From assembly GCA_016177875.1 (NCBI GenBank), contig JACOUL010000016.1:1-62106 (forward strand): DNA of 62,106 nucleotides. The letters run 5' to 3'. The number at the start of each line of letters is the position of its first letter. Positions within the stretch are counted from its first letter, which is position 1. Below the pieces are notes generated by a model. That model had not been told where the DNA came from. It saw only the letters and a program-made list of their open reading frames with translations, and did no database searches. Positions 24,693 through 37,232 of this stretch are shown here, one piece after another. The stretch comes from Burkholderiales bacterium (GTDB taxonomy: Bacteria; Pseudomonadota; Gammaproteobacteria; Burkholderiales; Burkholderiaceae_D). Both the position numbers and the translations under genes were made by a program.

Positions 24693-25709
24693 TTAAGCAT
24701 TTTGGTGATAGCCGGTCACCCGCTCAACTTCATTCTTGGAACCCAGGAAAACCGCTACGCGCTGGTGCAGGGTTTCCGGCTGGATTTCCATGATGCGCTG
24801 CATGCCGTTCGTTGCGGCGCCGCCGGCTTGCTCGACGATGAAAGCCATGGGGTTGGCTTCATACATCAAGCGCAGTTTGCCGGGCTTGCCGGGATCGCGC
24901 GCATCGGCCGGGTACATGAAGATGCCGCCGCGATTCAAAATGCGATGCACATCCGCGACCATCGAAGCAATCCAGCGCATATTGAAATCCTTGCCGCGCG
25001 GGCCGGTTTTGCCTTCGTTGAGCTCATTGATGTAGCGCCGCACCGGTGCGAACCAGTGGCGCGCGTTCGATGCATTGATCGCGTATTCTTTGGTTTCGGC
25101 CGGAATTTGGATGTGCTGCTGGGTGCGCACCCAGGAACCCATTTCGCGGTCGAGCGTGAAGCAATTGACGCCGTTGCCGGTAGTGAGAACCAGCACGGTT
25201 TGCGGACCATACACCGCATAGCCTGCGGCGACTTGATTGACGCCGGGCTGCAGAAAATCTTGCTCGGTTACCGTAACCATGCCGTCCGGCGCTTTCAACA
25301 CCGAGAAAATGGTGCCGATCGAAACGTTCACGTCGATATTGGACGAGCCATCGAGCGGATCGAACAGCAGGAGGTATTCTCCCTGGGGATAGCGATTGGG
25401 AATCGGATGGAAGGACTCCATTTCCTCCGATGCCATCGCTGCCAAGTGGCCGCCCCATTCGTTAGCTTCGAGCAGGATCTCGTTGGACAACACATCCAGT
25501 TTCTTTTGCACTTCGCCTTGCACATTTTCGGTTTCGGTGCTGCCGAGCACTTCGCCCAGCGCCCCTTTACCCACTGCATGACTAATAGATTTACAGGCTC
25601 GGGCTACGACTTCGATCAGAAGGCGCAATTCGGCCGGGACATTGTTGTTCAGGCGCTGTTCTTCAACCAGGTGCTGCGTGAGGCTAACGCGTTTGGCAGG
25701 TGCTTTCAT
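24693..25709 (-). CDS. fbp: fructose-1,6-bisphosphatase class I
   Basis: A 338-residue gluconeogenic enzyme releasing phosphate from fructose-1,6-bisphosphate. The metal and substrate signature [20 protein letters not shown] is complete, along with the conserved [13 protein letters not shown] and [14 protein letters not shown] segments of the class I family. The downstream tRNA-Thr lies 50 bases away; pepN ends 17 bases upstream, so the two protein genes are likely co-transcribed. No oddities. Confidence 0.95.
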   Translation of the reverse strand: MKAPAKRVSLTQHLVEEQRLNNNVPAELRLLIEVVARACKSISHAVGKGALGEVLGSTETENVQGEVQKKLDVLSNEILLEANEWGGHLAAMASEEMESFHPIPNRYPQGEYLLLFDPLDGSSNIDVNVSIGTIFSVLKAPDGMVTVTEQDFLQPGVNQVAAGYAVYGPQTVLVLTTGNGVNCFTLDREMGSWVRTQQHIQIPAETKEYAINASNARHWFAPVRRYINELNEGKTGPRGKDFNMRWIASMVADVHRILNRGGIFMYPADARDPGKPGKLRLMYEANPMAFIVEQAGGAATNGMQRIMEIQPETLHQRVAVFLGSKNEVERVTGYHQNA

Positions 25710-25726
25710 TTTTTCGCTTCATTTAA

Positions 25727-28378
25727 TTAATTGGACAGGGATTTGGTGACCACTTCGAGCACGTCGTTCGACAAGCCCTGGGCGGCGGCAACTTCTTCGA
25801 GCGCGGCGTGCATTTTTTCTTGCAAGGCCGGTTCATACTTGCGCCAGCGGTCGAGGCTGCGCGCCAGACGCGCGGCGACTTGAGGGTTGAGCTTATTGAG
25901 AGCGATAACTTGTTCGGCCCAGAAAGCGTATCCACTTCCGTCGGCTGCGTGGAACTGCGCCGGATTGCCATTGCAAAAGCTGAAGATCAAGCTGCGCGCG
26001 CGGTTCGGATTCTTGAGTGTAAATGCCGGGTGCTTCATCAAGCCGCGCACGGCTGCCACGTCGGTAGTGCGCGCCATCGCTTGCAGCGCGAACCATTTAT
26101 CGATGACCAGCGCCTCATGCTCGAAATCGCGATAAAACCGGGCAAGCGCGACTTCGCGAATGGAGGCGTGCGTATTGACCATTGCCGACAACGCGGCCAA
26201 ACGGTCGGTCATGTTATTAGCTGACTTGTATTGCAGCTGCATCAAACCGTGCACTTGCGGATCGTCGAGTTCCGACAACAAGGAAAGAGATGCATTTTTC
26301 AGCGCACGCTTGCCGGCGGATATCGCATCCGGACTATAGGATCCAGGCGTCTGGTGGGTACGGTAAGCGTCGAGCAGATCGTGAAACAGTTGCTGCGCAA
26401 GCGCACGACGCAGCGACAACCATGCGCGATGAATCGATTGCGGATGAACCACCGCCATTTGCTCGGCGATCATATTTTCGGTCGGCAGCGTCAACACCAC
26501 TTCCCGGAAAGCGGCATCGATCTGCGTATTGTTCAAGGTGCTGCGCATGGCGGCGACTAAAGTTTCATCCGCTTCGGTGCTATCGCTATTCGCATTGGCC
26601 AAGGCTAAAAGCTTGCGCATCGCGAAGCGCTGTCCGGCTTCCCAGCGATTGAAAGGATCGCTGTCGTGCTTCATCAAAAAGGCAAGATCGTCGTCGCTAT
26701 ACTCGAATTCCAGAACGATCGGTGCTGAAAAATTACGCAACAGCGAAGGCACAGGCTTATGAGCAACATCGCGAAAAACAAAAGTTTGCTTTTCTTCCGT
26801 CAGCTCCAATACACGCGTGGTTAAAGCATTACCGGAAGCGGCATCCTGAGTAAGCCTAAGCGGCATATCGTGCCCTTCGTAATCGAGCAAGCCGACGGCA
26901 ACCGGAATATGGAACGGTAGCTTTTTCTCCTGCCCCGGTGTGATGGGGCAAGACTGCGACAGCGTGACAGCGTAAGTCTTGGCGTTCGCGTCGTATGCCG
27001 TTTCAACTTTTACGCGCGGTGTGCCGGCTTGGCTATACCAACGCTCGAATTGCGTCAGATCGCGGCCATTGGCATCCGCCATCGCGGCGCGGAAATCGTC
27101 GCAAGTCACCGCCTGGCCGTCGTGTCGAGCAAAGTACAAGTCCATGCCCTTGTTGAAGCCTTCATGCCCGAGCAGGGTCTGGTACATGCGCACCACTTCC
27201 GCCCCTTTTTCATAGACGGTGACGGTGTAGAAGTTGTTGATCTCCATGTAGGAATCAGGCCGCACCGGATGCGCCATCGGGCCTGCGTCTTCCGGAAATT
27301 GCGCTTGGCGCAGCACGCGCACGTCTTCGATGCGCTTCACTGCACGGCCGGAGTCGGTACCGATCATGTCGGCGGAAAATTCCTGGTCGCGGAAAACCGT
27401 CAGGCCTTCTTTTAAGGACAATTGGAACCAGTCGCGACAAGTCACGCGATTGCCGGTCCAGTTGTGAAAATATTCGTGACCGACCACCGCTTCGATATTG
27501 GCGTAGTCGGTGTCGGTGGCGATCTTGGCATTGGCGAGAACGAACTTGGTATTGAAAATGTTCAAGCCCTTGTTTTCCATCGCACCCATATTGAAATCGC
27601 CGACCGCAACGATCATGAAGCGGTCGAGATCCAATTCCAAACCAAAGCGCTCTTCGTCCCAACGTATACTATTTTTAAGCGAGGCCATGGCATGCTCGGT
27701 TTTGTCGAGGTTACCCGGCTCGACCCATACCTGCAGCAAGACTTCGCGCCCCGATTGCAGCATGGTTTTTTCTTCTTGACATACCAGCTTGCCGGCGACC
27801 AGCGCAAACAGATAGGAAGGTTTCTTGAAGGGATCTTCCCATAATGCATAGTGGCGGCCGTCGCCCAAATCACCTTCCTCAATCAAATTGCCGTTAGAAA
27901 GCAGCACCGGATATTTTTTCTTGTCGGCACGCAGCATGACTTTGTATTTCGCCATGACATCGGGTCGATCCGGGAAGTAAGTAATCTTGCGAAAACCTTC
28001 CGCTTCGCACTGCGTGAAAAAATTACCGTTCGAAACGTATAAACCCATGAGCGAAGTATTACGGTCCGGGCACAACGCCGTTTCGATTTCCAATGTCACA
28101 TGATCCGGCACATCGGCAATCTGCAAGCCGCTGCTGTTGAGTGTGTAGTCATGGCTACTCAACAATTTTCCATTCAGGCGGATCGCCACCAATTGCACGT
28201 CGTCGCCATACAGCACCAGCTTCTTTTCCGGGCTATGGGGATTGCGCGTCAAGACCGTGCGCGTCGCCACCCGAGTTTCGGCAGGATCGAGATCGAAACC
28301 CATCTCGACCGTTTCGACCCAAAAACCAGGCTCGGCATAACTTTTGCGGTAAATCGTGGAAGGGGTGTCGGTACGCAT
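25727..28378 (-). CDS. pepN: aminopeptidase N
   Basis: An 883-residue M1-family zinc aminopeptidase removing N-terminal residues from peptides in the cytoplasm. The exopeptidase motif GAMENKG and zinc motif VVGHEYFHNWTGNR with the distal Glu in KEGLTVF are intact, followed by the long helical C-terminal domain of the E. coli PepN type. The ATG at 28378 was preferred over an in-frame TTG ten codons upstream because the protein then begins MRTDTPSTIYR, which fits the family; neither has a strong ribosome binding site. Precedes fbp. Confidence 0.94.
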   Translation of the reverse strand: MRTDTPSTIYRKSYAEPGFWVETVEMGFDLDPAETRVATRTVLTRNPHSPEKKLVLYGDDVQLVAIRLNGKLLSSHDYTLNSSGLQIADVPDHVTLEIETALCPDRNTSLMGLYVSNGNFFTQCEAEGFRKITYFPDRPDVMAKYKVMLRADKKKYPVLLSNGNLIEEGDLGDGRHYALWEDPFKKPSYLFALVAGKLVCQEEKTMLQSGREVLLQVWVEPGNLDKTEHAMASLKNSIRWDEERFGLELDLDRFMIVAVGDFNMGAMENKGLNIFNTKFVLANAKIATDTDYANIEAVVGHEYFHNWTGNRVTCRDWFQLSLKEGLTVFRDQEFSADMIGTDSGRAVKRIEDVRVLRQAQFPEDAGPMAHPVRPDSYMEINNFYTVTVYEKGAEVVRMYQTLLGHEGFNKGMDLYFARHDGQAVTCDDFRAAMADANGRDLTQFERWYSQAGTPRVKVETAYDANAKTYAVTLSQSCPITPGQEKKLPFHIPVAVGLLDYEGHDMPLRLTQDAASGNALTTRVLELTEEKQTFVFRDVAHKPVPSLLRNFSAPIVLEFEYSDDDLAFLMKHDSDPFNRWEAGQRFAMRKLLALANANSDSTEADETLVAAMRSTLNNTQIDAAFREVVLTLPTENMIAEQMAVVHPQSIHRAWLSLRRALAQQLFHDLLDAYRTHQTPGSYSPDAISAGKRALKNASLSLLSELDDPQVHGLMQLQYKSANNMTDRLAALSAMVNTHASIREVALARFYRDFEHEALVIDKWFALQAMARTTDVAAVRGLMKHPAFTLKNPNRARSLIFSFCNGNPAQFHAADGSGYAFWAEQVIALNKLNPQVAARLARSLDRWRKYEPALQEKMHAALEEVAAAQGLSNDVLEVVTKSLSN

Positions 28379-28434
28379 AAGAGTGGGATCTGCGGGAGAA
28401 TGAAGCAAATGGAGATTTTACTATGGAGGCACCC

Positions 28435-29118
28435 ATGGAATCTTTATCGAAATACATCAAACTCTTGCTTTTTTTCATGAGGCGACGCGCTTATGTGGCT
28501 TGGGTTCTTGTATGTTGCATTTCGTTATTAACAGCATGCGCCGCGCCGACGATTAAAAGCGAGGTTACGGTATTCCATGAATGGCCGGCCGACGTGGCGC
28601 AAAAAACGTTCACGTTTGAACGCAGCAAGGACCAGGACAACAATCTGGAATACCGCTCCTATGAAAACCTGGTGCGCGCTGAATTGCTGCGGCTGGGCTT
28701 TCGCGAAGCAGACGTGACTGCAAAACCTGGCTTGCACGTCAATCTAGGCTACGCCGTGGAAGAACGCGACGTGCGCGTGGTTGAACCGGTGGCGATCAAT
28801 CCCGGCTGGGCGCCGCCCATGTATGCGCCGCGCTGGACGCCGTATGGTTTTTACGACCCCTTCTTTGCCAATCCATTTTGGTACGGGCCGCCGATCATGC
28901 AGTATCGGGATGTGAGCTATCGGCTATATAAACGCCGTCTGCATATCGTCATCGCCCGCGTGGGCGACGGCAAGAAACTGTACGACGTCACAGTCAATAG
29001 CGAGGGGCAGAACCCATCGCTTGCCGCGGTTATGCCGTATATGGTGAGAAGCGCGTTCGCGGAATTTCCCGGCAAGAGCGGCGTCGCACGGCGCGTCGAG
29101 CTGCCGTTTCAAGAATAG
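28435..29118 (+). CDS. DUF4136-like lipoprotein
   Basis: A 227-residue probable lipoprotein. An arginine-rich N-region (MRRRAYVAW) and hydrophobic core end in the lipobox LTAC, predicting acylation of the Cys. The body has the FTFERSKDQ and TAKPGLHVNLGYAV segments and C-terminal YDVTVNSEG strand found in DUF4136 proteins, with an aromatic, proline-rich central stretch (FYDPFFANPFWYGPP). The start at 28435 is supported by GGAGG five bases upstream; ATGs at 28423 and 28477 are alternatives, and the last would give the most typical lipoprotein signal. Function unknown; envelope stress or assembly roles are only guesses. Confidence 0.75.
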   Translation: MESLSKYIKLLLFFMRRRAYVAWVLVCCISLLTACAAPTIKSEVTVFHEWPADVAQKTFTFERSKDQDNNLEYRSYENLVRAELLRLGFREADVTAKPGLHVNLGYAVEERDVRVVEPVAINPGWAPPMYAPRWTPYGFYDPFFANPFWYGPPIMQYRDVSYRLYKRRLHIVIARVGDGKKLYDVTVNSEGQNPSLAAVMPYMVRSAFAEFPGKSGVARRVELPFQE

Positions 29119-29252
29119 TAAGCCTCTGAAATTAGCGTAATCGCGACAATCGCCATCACTGCCAAGAACAGGACAATCAAGAGGCGGCCGAATTTCGGCG
29201 AGTCGTCTTCGTGAAGCTTCGGTGGTTTGGAATTGGTCGTTTCGTCGCTCAT
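29109..29252 (-). CDS. 47-aa single-pass membrane protein
   Basis: A short gene whose ATG overlaps the stop codon of the quinone oxidoreductase gene as ATGA, indicating translational coupling. The product has a hydrophilic start (MSDETTNSKPPKLHEDD), a basic FGR, and one strong membrane segment (LLIVLFLAVMAIVAITLI) before a short tail (SEAYYS). The coding end overlaps the 3' end of the convergent lipoprotein gene by 10 bases. No family is recognised. The charge layout (acidic N-terminus, basic residue before the helix) suggests a real small inner-membrane protein rather than chance, but expression is unproven. Confidence 0.6.
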   Translation of the reverse strand: MSDETTNSKPPKLHEDDSPKFGRLLIVLFLAVMAIVAITLISEAYYS

Positions 29253-30223
29253 GGAATCAAAATAGTGGAACCCGTGGTCTTGCGTGCTTCCAAATCGCGA
29301 TGCGCCTGAGCCACGTCTTTCAAGGCATAACGCTGGTTGATGTCGATTTTAACCTTACCGCTTTCCACCATATTGAACAAATCCGCCGCCATCGCTTCCA
29401 AGTCGCTGCGTTTGGCAATGTAGTTGAACACACTTGGGCGCGTGATGAAAAGCGAGCCGCGCGAGGCCAAGTCCTGCACTGTGAAAGGCGGCGCCGGCCC
29501 GGACGCGCCGCCGAAGCTGACCATCATGCCTAAGGGAGACAAGCAATCCAGCGAACCGGTGAAAGTATCTTTGCCGATCGAGTCATACACTACCGGCACA
29601 CCTTGCCCGTTGGTGATTTCCTTGACGCGCTCGACGAAGTTTTCTTTGTTGTAGTTGATGGTCCAGACGCAGCCATGCGCTTTCGCCAGCTCGGCCTTTT
29701 CATCGGAGCCTACCGTGCCGATCATTTTCACGCCCAGCGCGCGCGCCCATTGGCAGGCAATCAATCCCACGCCGCCGGCAGCCGCATGAAACAGGATGGT
29801 TTCGCCGCCCTGCAAGGGAAAGGTGCGGCGGAACAGGTATTGCACAGTCAAGCCTTGCAGCATCATCGCTGCCGCAGTCTCAAAATCGATCGCATCCGGC
29901 AAGCGAACCAAGTAGGTTGCCGGCATCACGCGCACATCGCAATACGCGCCTGGCGGACGCGAGGCATACGCCACGCGATCGCCGACCTTGACGTGCGTCA
30001 CCCCCTCACCCACCGCCTCGATCGTCCCCGCCCCTTCCATGCCGAGCCCGGCCGGCAGCGGCTGCGGATAAACGCCGGTGCGGAAATACACGTCGATAAA
30101 GTTCAAACCGCATGCCGCATGGCGCACGCGCACTTCGCCGGGACCGGGTTCGCCGACCGCGACATCGACATATTCCATGACTTCCGGACCGCCCACCTGG
30201 GAAATCCTAATCACCTTGGCCAT
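29249..30223 (-). CDS. qor: NADPH:quinone oxidoreductase (zeta-crystallin type)
   Basis: A 324-residue zinc-independent medium-chain dehydrogenase/reductase. The N-terminal GroES-like part has VRHAACGLNFIDVYFRTGVY and the Rossmann domain has the AAAGGVGLIACQWARALG nucleotide loop. It lacks the Cys and His zinc ligands of alcohol dehydrogenases. It transfers electrons from NADPH to quinones. The stop overlaps the start of a 47-aa membrane protein gene. Divergent from yebC across a 186-base gap. Confidence 0.9.
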   Translation of the reverse strand: MAKVIRISQVGGPEVMEYVDVAVGEPGPGEVRVRHAACGLNFIDVYFRTGVYPQPLPAGLGMEGAGTIEAVGEGVTHVKVGDRVAYASRPPGAYCDVRVMPATYLVRLPDAIDFETAAAMMLQGLTVQYLFRRTFPLQGGETILFHAAAGGVGLIACQWARALGVKMIGTVGSDEKAELAKAHGCVWTINYNKENFVERVKEITNGQGVPVVYDSIGKDTFTGSLDCLSPLGMMVSFGGASGPAPPFTVQDLASRGSLFITRPSVFNYIAKRSDLEAMAADLFNMVESGKVKIDINQRYALKDVAQAHRDLEARKTTGSTILIP

Positions 30224-30350
30224 GATCGCCTCGATAAGAAATTGCGCAAAATACCATTGTAATACGCAGCATTTCCATTCGCTTTGACGTGGCTTCTTGG
30301 TACGTTCTGGTCAATTTGTAGGGCGGCCGGTATGGTAAAATCCCTCCTCT

Positions 30351-30375
30351 TGTCATGTCTAATTTGGGCATGACA
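30351..30375. promoter_or_regulatory. inverted repeat upstream of yebC
   Basis: Perfect seven-base arms TGTCATG and CATGACA separated by 11 bases, centred about 47 bases before the yebC ATG and in the gap shared with qor. It could be an operator or a leader hairpin in the yebC mRNA; nothing else in the gap distinguishes these. Confidence 0.4.
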
Positions 30376-30409
30376 TCCATCACACCAACGCACTTCCGGG
30401 AAACTTGCC

Positions 30410-31135
30410 ATGGCTGGACATAGCAAATGGGCCAACATCAAGCATAAAAAAGCAGCAACCGATGCCAAGCGCGGCAAAATCTGGACTCGCCTGATCAAGG
30501 AAATCACCGTGGCGGCCCGCATGAGCGGCGGCGACCCGAACGCCAATCCACGTCTGCGCTTGGCGATCGACAAGGCGGCCGATGCCAACATGCCGAAAGA
30601 TAACGTGCAGCGCGCCATTCAGCGCGGCACCGGCGGCTTGGACGGCGCGAACTATGAAGAAATCCGCTATGAAGGTTATGGCATCAATGGTGCAGCGATC
30701 ATTGTCGATTGCATGACCGACAATCGCGTACGCACTGTGGCGGAAGTGCGCCATGCGTTTTCCAAATACGGCGGCAATATGGGCACCGAAGGTTCGGTTG
30801 CCTTCCTGTTCAAGCATTGCGGCCAATTGTATTTTGCGCCGGGCACCAATGAAGATGCCTTAATGGAAGCAGCGCTCGAAGCCGGCGCCGAAGACGTCAT
30901 CACCGATGAAGAAGGCGGCATCGAAGTATTGAGCGCGCCGCATGATTTCTCTACCGTCAAGGATGCTTTGGAAAAGACCGGATTCAAGCCGGAAGTGGCG
31001 GAAATCATTTGGAAGCCGAGCACGGAAACCGTCTTCACCGGCGATGACGCCGTCAAGATGCAAAAATTACTTGATGCTTTGGAGAACTTGGACGACGTGC
31101 AAGAAGTCTATACCAATGCAGTCATCGAAGAATAG
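30410..31135 (+). CDS. yebC: YebC/PmpR-family protein
   Basis: A 241-residue YebC/TACO1-family protein. The N-terminus [20 protein letters not shown] and the [20 protein letters not shown] segment are diagnostic, with [18 protein letters not shown] in the middle. Members have been described as DNA-binding regulators and as ribosome-associated factors relieving translation stalls. Three-domain length is normal. First of the rightward housekeeping run; GGGAAAC precedes the ATG. Confidence 0.95.
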   Translation: MAGHSKWANIKHKKAATDAKRGKIWTRLIKEITVAARMSGGDPNANPRLRLAIDKAADANMPKDNVQRAIQRGTGGLDGANYEEIRYEGYGINGAAIIVDCMTDNRVRTVAEVRHAFSKYGGNMGTEGSVAFLFKHCGQLYFAPGTNEDALMEAALEAGAEDVITDEEGGIEVLSAPHDFSTVKDALEKTGFKPEVAEIIWKPSTETVFTGDDAVKMQKLLDALENLDDVQEVYTNAVIEE

Positions 31136-31148
31136 CTAACTAATTGCG

Positions 31149-31178
31149 GGACAGTGCTACGCGCAGCGTGCTCTGTCC
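31149..31178 (+). other. stem-loop between yebC and purD
   Basis: GGACAG and CTGTCC pair at the base, with ACGC/GCGT pairing inside and a small loop. No T-run follows, so this is more likely a processing or attenuator-like hairpin in the purD leader than a terminator. No recognised riboswitch fold is seen. Confidence 0.35.
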
Positions 31179-31209
31179 TCAACAAATTAAAACATATCTT
31201 GTCTTCTCC

Positions 31210-34014
<2,805 letters not shown>

Positions 34015-34015
<1 letters not shown>

Positions 34016-34647
34016 TGGACATTAAGAAACTGCAAGCCCTCGTTGTTGACGCCCTGGAAGATGTCAAAGGACAAGATATTCGCGTCTTTGACACGACCCA
34101 TCTGACCAGCTTATTCGATCGCCTGGCAGTGGCCTCCGGCACATCGAACCGGCAAACCAAGGCGCTCGCCGCGTCCGTACGCGACAAGGTCAAGGAAAAT
34201 GGCGGCTCGATTCTGAGCGTCGAAGGCGGAGATACCGGCGAATGGGTGTTGGTCGATCTGGGCGACATGATCGTGCATATCATGCAACCGGCCATTCGCG
34301 ACTATTACCGTCTTGAAGAAATTTGGGGCGAGAAGGAAATCAAGCTGGGTGCCGCTAAGCGCACGTCGAAACGCAAGGCTTCTGAAGCGGAAGAAGAGGC
34401 GCCGGCGAAGAAACCGGCCGGACGACATCTTGCCGCCAGCCGTGGCGAAGCAGAAGCGCCGAAGAAGTCCGCTCCTCGCAAAACCGCCGTTAAAACCGCC
34501 GCAAGCAAGACGGCCGCAAAAACGGCCACCAAGACTGCTGCGACTAAAACGGCAAGCAAAACAGCGAAATCGGCCGGCACCACCGTCAAGGTCGCTACCC
34601 GCAAGGCGCCGGCCGCCAAGCGCGCCACGGCGCGCAAAGCCGACTAA
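34015..34647 (+). CDS. rsfS: ribosome silencing factor with histone-H1-like tail
   Basis: A 210-residue protein. The first 115 residues or so are a complete RsfS/Iojap domain ([48 protein letters not shown]), which binds ribosomal protein uL14 to block subunit joining when nutrients are short. The remaining 90 or so residues are a low-complexity Lys/Ala/Thr tail with repeated KTAAKTA-like units and a PKKSAPRK stretch, reminiscent of bacterial histone-H1-like proteins. The tail is in frame and ends at a normal stop. The ATG overlaps the nadD stop (TAATG). Confidence 0.93.
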
Positions 34648-34661
34648 AGCCGAACGCTTTC

Positions 34662-35132
34662 ATGCAGCTCGTCATCGCAGCTGTCGGCCACAAGATGCCG
34701 GCCTGGATCGAGGCGGGCTTTGCGGAATATGCCAAGCGCATGCCGTCCGATTGCCGCATCGTGCTCAAAGAAATCAAGCCGGTCGACCGCTCTGCCAATA
34801 AAAACCCGGAAACCGCCATGGCTTTGGAGCGTACCCGCATCGAAGCGGTGCTCCCCAAAAGCTCACGCATCATCGCCCTGGATGAACATGGCAAAGATGT
34901 CACCACTGTACAGCTGGCGCAATATCTGACACAGTGGCAGCAAGATGGCCGTGATGTTACATTCGTCATCGGCGGCGCCGATGGCTTGGACCCTGGGCTG
35001 AAAGTGAATGCTGACATGCTGATACGATTGTCCAGTTTGACACTGCCGCATGGGATGGTGCGGGTGCTGCTTGCGGAGCAGTTGTATCGCGCTTGGTCGA
35101 TCACGCAAAACCATCCCTATCACCGGGTTTAG
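34662..35132 (+). CDS. rlmH: 23S rRNA pseudouridine-1915 N3-methyltransferase
   Basis: A 156-residue SPOUT-fold methyltransferase. The start [19 protein letters not shown], the SAM-binding knot FVIGGADGL and the C-terminal [17 protein letters not shown] are all diagnostic. It modifies helix 69 of 23S rRNA. Fourteen bases after rsfS, as in many proteobacteria. Confidence 0.97.
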   Translation: MQLVIAAVGHKMPAWIEAGFAEYAKRMPSDCRIVLKEIKPVDRSANKNPETAMALERTRIEAVLPKSSRIIALDEHGKDVTTVQLAQYLTQWQQDGRDVTFVIGGADGLDPGLKVNADMLIRLSSLTLPHGMVRVLLAEQLYRAWSITQNHPYHRV

Positions 35133-35138
35133 ACGTAC

Positions 35139-35759
35139 ATGAAACCAGTCGACCAGAAAATCTATCTTGCATCGAAGAGCCTGCGCCGGCGCGAATTGCT
35201 GCGTCAGGCCGGCATTAACTTCGAACTTCTGCTCTTGCGCGAACAACCGCCGCGCGGTCCGGACGTCAGTGAAATTGCCCAGCCAGGCGAAGACGCATCA
35301 GCCTACGTGACGCGCGTAACGCGAGAAAAAGTCGAATTCGCGCACCAATCCATGCTGATGCGTAAATTGCCGCTGCATCCGGTTCTTGCGGCCGATACGA
35401 CCGTCGTGATCGATGGCCGCATACTCGGCAAACCCGCCAACTTACAAGAAGCGATCCACATGCTCACCGCGCTGGCCGGCCGCACTCACCAAGTACTCAC
35501 CGGCGTCGCGGTGCGCTTGGGTGACGATATGTGGGAAGCGACGCAGACTTCCGACGTTACTTTTGCGCCGCTGACGCCGGACCAAATCAACGCCTACTGC
35601 ACCACCCCTGAGCCATATGACAAAGCCGGCGGCTACGCGGTCCAGGGCCTGGCGGCCGCCTTCATCGAAAACATACGCGGCAGTTACTCCGGCATTATGG
35701 GTTTGCCGCTGTTCGAGACGGTACAATTGCTGCGCCAAGCCGGCATAAAAGTCTTATAA
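35139..35759 (+). CDS. maf: Maf-family nucleoside triphosphate pyrophosphatase
   Basis: A 206-residue house-cleaning pyrophosphatase. It has the phosphate-binding ASKSLRRRELLRQAG, the catalytic-type Asp in LAADTTVVID, GRTHQVLTGV and the DKAGGYAVQG loop. Family members hydrolyse dTTP, UTP or modified pyrimidine nucleotides and affect septation when overproduced. Located between rlmH and rng as in related genomes. Confidence 0.95.
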   Translation: MKPVDQKIYLASKSLRRRELLRQAGINFELLLLREQPPRGPDVSEIAQPGEDASAYVTRVTREKVEFAHQSMLMRKLPLHPVLAADTTVVIDGRILGKPANLQEAIHMLTALAGRTHQVLTGVAVRLGDDMWEATQTSDVTFAPLTPDQINAYCTTPEPYDKAGGYAVQGLAAAFIENIRGSYSGIMGLPLFETVQLLRQAGIKVL

Positions 35760-35768
35760 ATAAGCGTT

Positions 35769-37232
35769 ATGAGCGAAGACATCCTAGTCAACATCACTCC
35801 GCAAGAAACCCGCGTCGCCCTCATGCTGCAAGGCGCCGTGCAAGAATTGCATATCGAACGTACCCTTTCGCGCGGCATGACGGGCAATATCTATCTGGGC
35901 AAGGTGGTGCGCGTTTTGCCGGGCATGCAATCGGCCTTCATCGATATCGGGCTGGAACGCGCCGCTTTCCTGCACGTCGCCGACATTTGGGAAGCCAAGG
36001 CGCGCGAAGGCGCCACCACCGCACCGACGCCGATCGAAAAATTGTTATTCGATGGTCAGTCCCTGATGGTGCAAGTCGTCAAAGATCCGATCGGCACCAA
36101 GGGCGCGCGCCTGTCGACGCAAGTTTCCATCGCCGGCCGCATGCTGGTTTACTTGCCGCAGGATCCGCACATCGGCATTTCGCAGCGCATTGAAAACGAA
36201 GCCGAGCGCGAGTCGCTGCGCCAAAAAATGCAAAAGCTGGTGCCTGCCGAAGAAAAAGGCGGCTTCATCATCCGCACCATGGCAGAAGAAGCTTCCGAAA
36301 CCGACTTGCAGATGGATATCGATTACCTGCGCAAGACTTGGGCAAATATCAGCGAACAATCCAAAGCCAAACCGGCTCCCTCTTTGCTCTACCAGGATTT
36401 GAACTTGGCGCAGCGCGTACTGCGTGATTTCGTCAACGATGAAACTTCGAGTATCCAAGTCGATTCACGCGAAAACTTCTTGAAGCTCCAAGATTTCGCA
36501 GAAATGTACACACCATCGGTGCAGTCGCGCTTGGTGCATTACACCGGTGAGCGGCCGCTGTTCGAGCTGTATGCGATAGAAGAGGAAATTCAGCGTGCAC
36601 TGGGCCGCCGCGTCGATTTGAAATCGGGCGGTTACTTGATCGTCGACCAAACCGAGGCCATGACCACTATCGACGTCAATACCGGCAGCTACGTCACCGG
36701 CCGCAATTTCGACGATACGATTTTCAAGACCAATCTGGAAGCGGCGCACGCCATTGCACGCCAGCTGCGTCTGCGCAATCTGGGCGGCATCATCATTCTC
36801 GATTTCATCGACATGGAAAATGTCGAGCATCGCAATGCCGTGCTGGCCGAATTGAACAAAGCCCTGTCGCGCGACCGTACCAAAATTTCGGTGTCGAATT
36901 TCTCTTCTCTCGGCCTAGTGGAAATGACGCGCAAACGCACGCGCGAGTCGCTTGCTCATGTGCTGTGCGAAGTGTGCCCGGCTTGCGCCGGTAAAGGCCA
37001 AGTCAAAACGGCACGCACCATTTGCTATGAAATCCTACGCGAACTCTTGCGCGAAGCGCGCCAATTCAATCCTAAGGAATTCCGCATTCTCGCCTCGCAA
37101 GTAGTGATCGACATGTTTCTGGAAGAAGAATCGCCGCACCTGGCCATGCTCGGCGACTTCATCGGCAAGCCGATTTCGCTGCAGGTCGAATCGACTTACC
37201 ATCAAGAACAATACGACATTATTTTGATGTGA
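35769..37232 (+). CDS. rng: ribonuclease G
   Basis: A 487-residue RNase E/G-family endoribonuclease that matures the 16S rRNA 5' end and degrades mRNA. It has an N-terminal S1-like domain (GNIYLGKVVRVLPGMQSAFID), the DNase I-like catalytic core with DVNTGSYVTG and IIILDFIDM (metal Asp residues) and the zinc-link CPACAGKG. It lacks the long C-terminal scaffold of RNase E. The stop overlaps the next start as TGATG. Confidence 0.96.
   Translation: MSEDILVNITPQETRVALMLQGAVQELHIERTLSRGMTGNIYLGKVVRVLPGMQSAFIDIGLERAAFLHVADIWEAKAREGATTAPTPIEKLLFDGQSLMVQVVKDPIGTKGARLSTQVSIAGRMLVYLPQDPHIGISQRIENEAERESLRQKMQKLVPAEEKGGFIIRTMAEEASETDLQMDIDYLRKTWANISEQSKAKPAPSLLYQDLNLAQRVLRDFVNDETSSIQVDSRENFLKLQDFAEMYTPSVQSRLVHYTGERPLFELYAIEEEIQRALGRRVDLKSGGYLIVDQTEAMTTIDVNTGSYVTGRNFDDTIFKTNLEAAHAIARQLRLRNLGGIIILDFIDMENVEHRNAVLAELNKALSRDRTKISVSNFSSLGLVEMTRKRTRESLAHVLCEVCPACAGKGQVKTARTICYEILRELLREARQFNPKEFRILASQVVIDMFLEEESPHLAMLGDFIGKPISLQVESTYHQEQYDIILM

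Noticed and set aside
24702..25730. A 342-codon plus-strand frame opposite fbp
   Set aside because: It mirrors fbp almost exactly and shows no recognisable motif, while fbp has full catalytic signatures.
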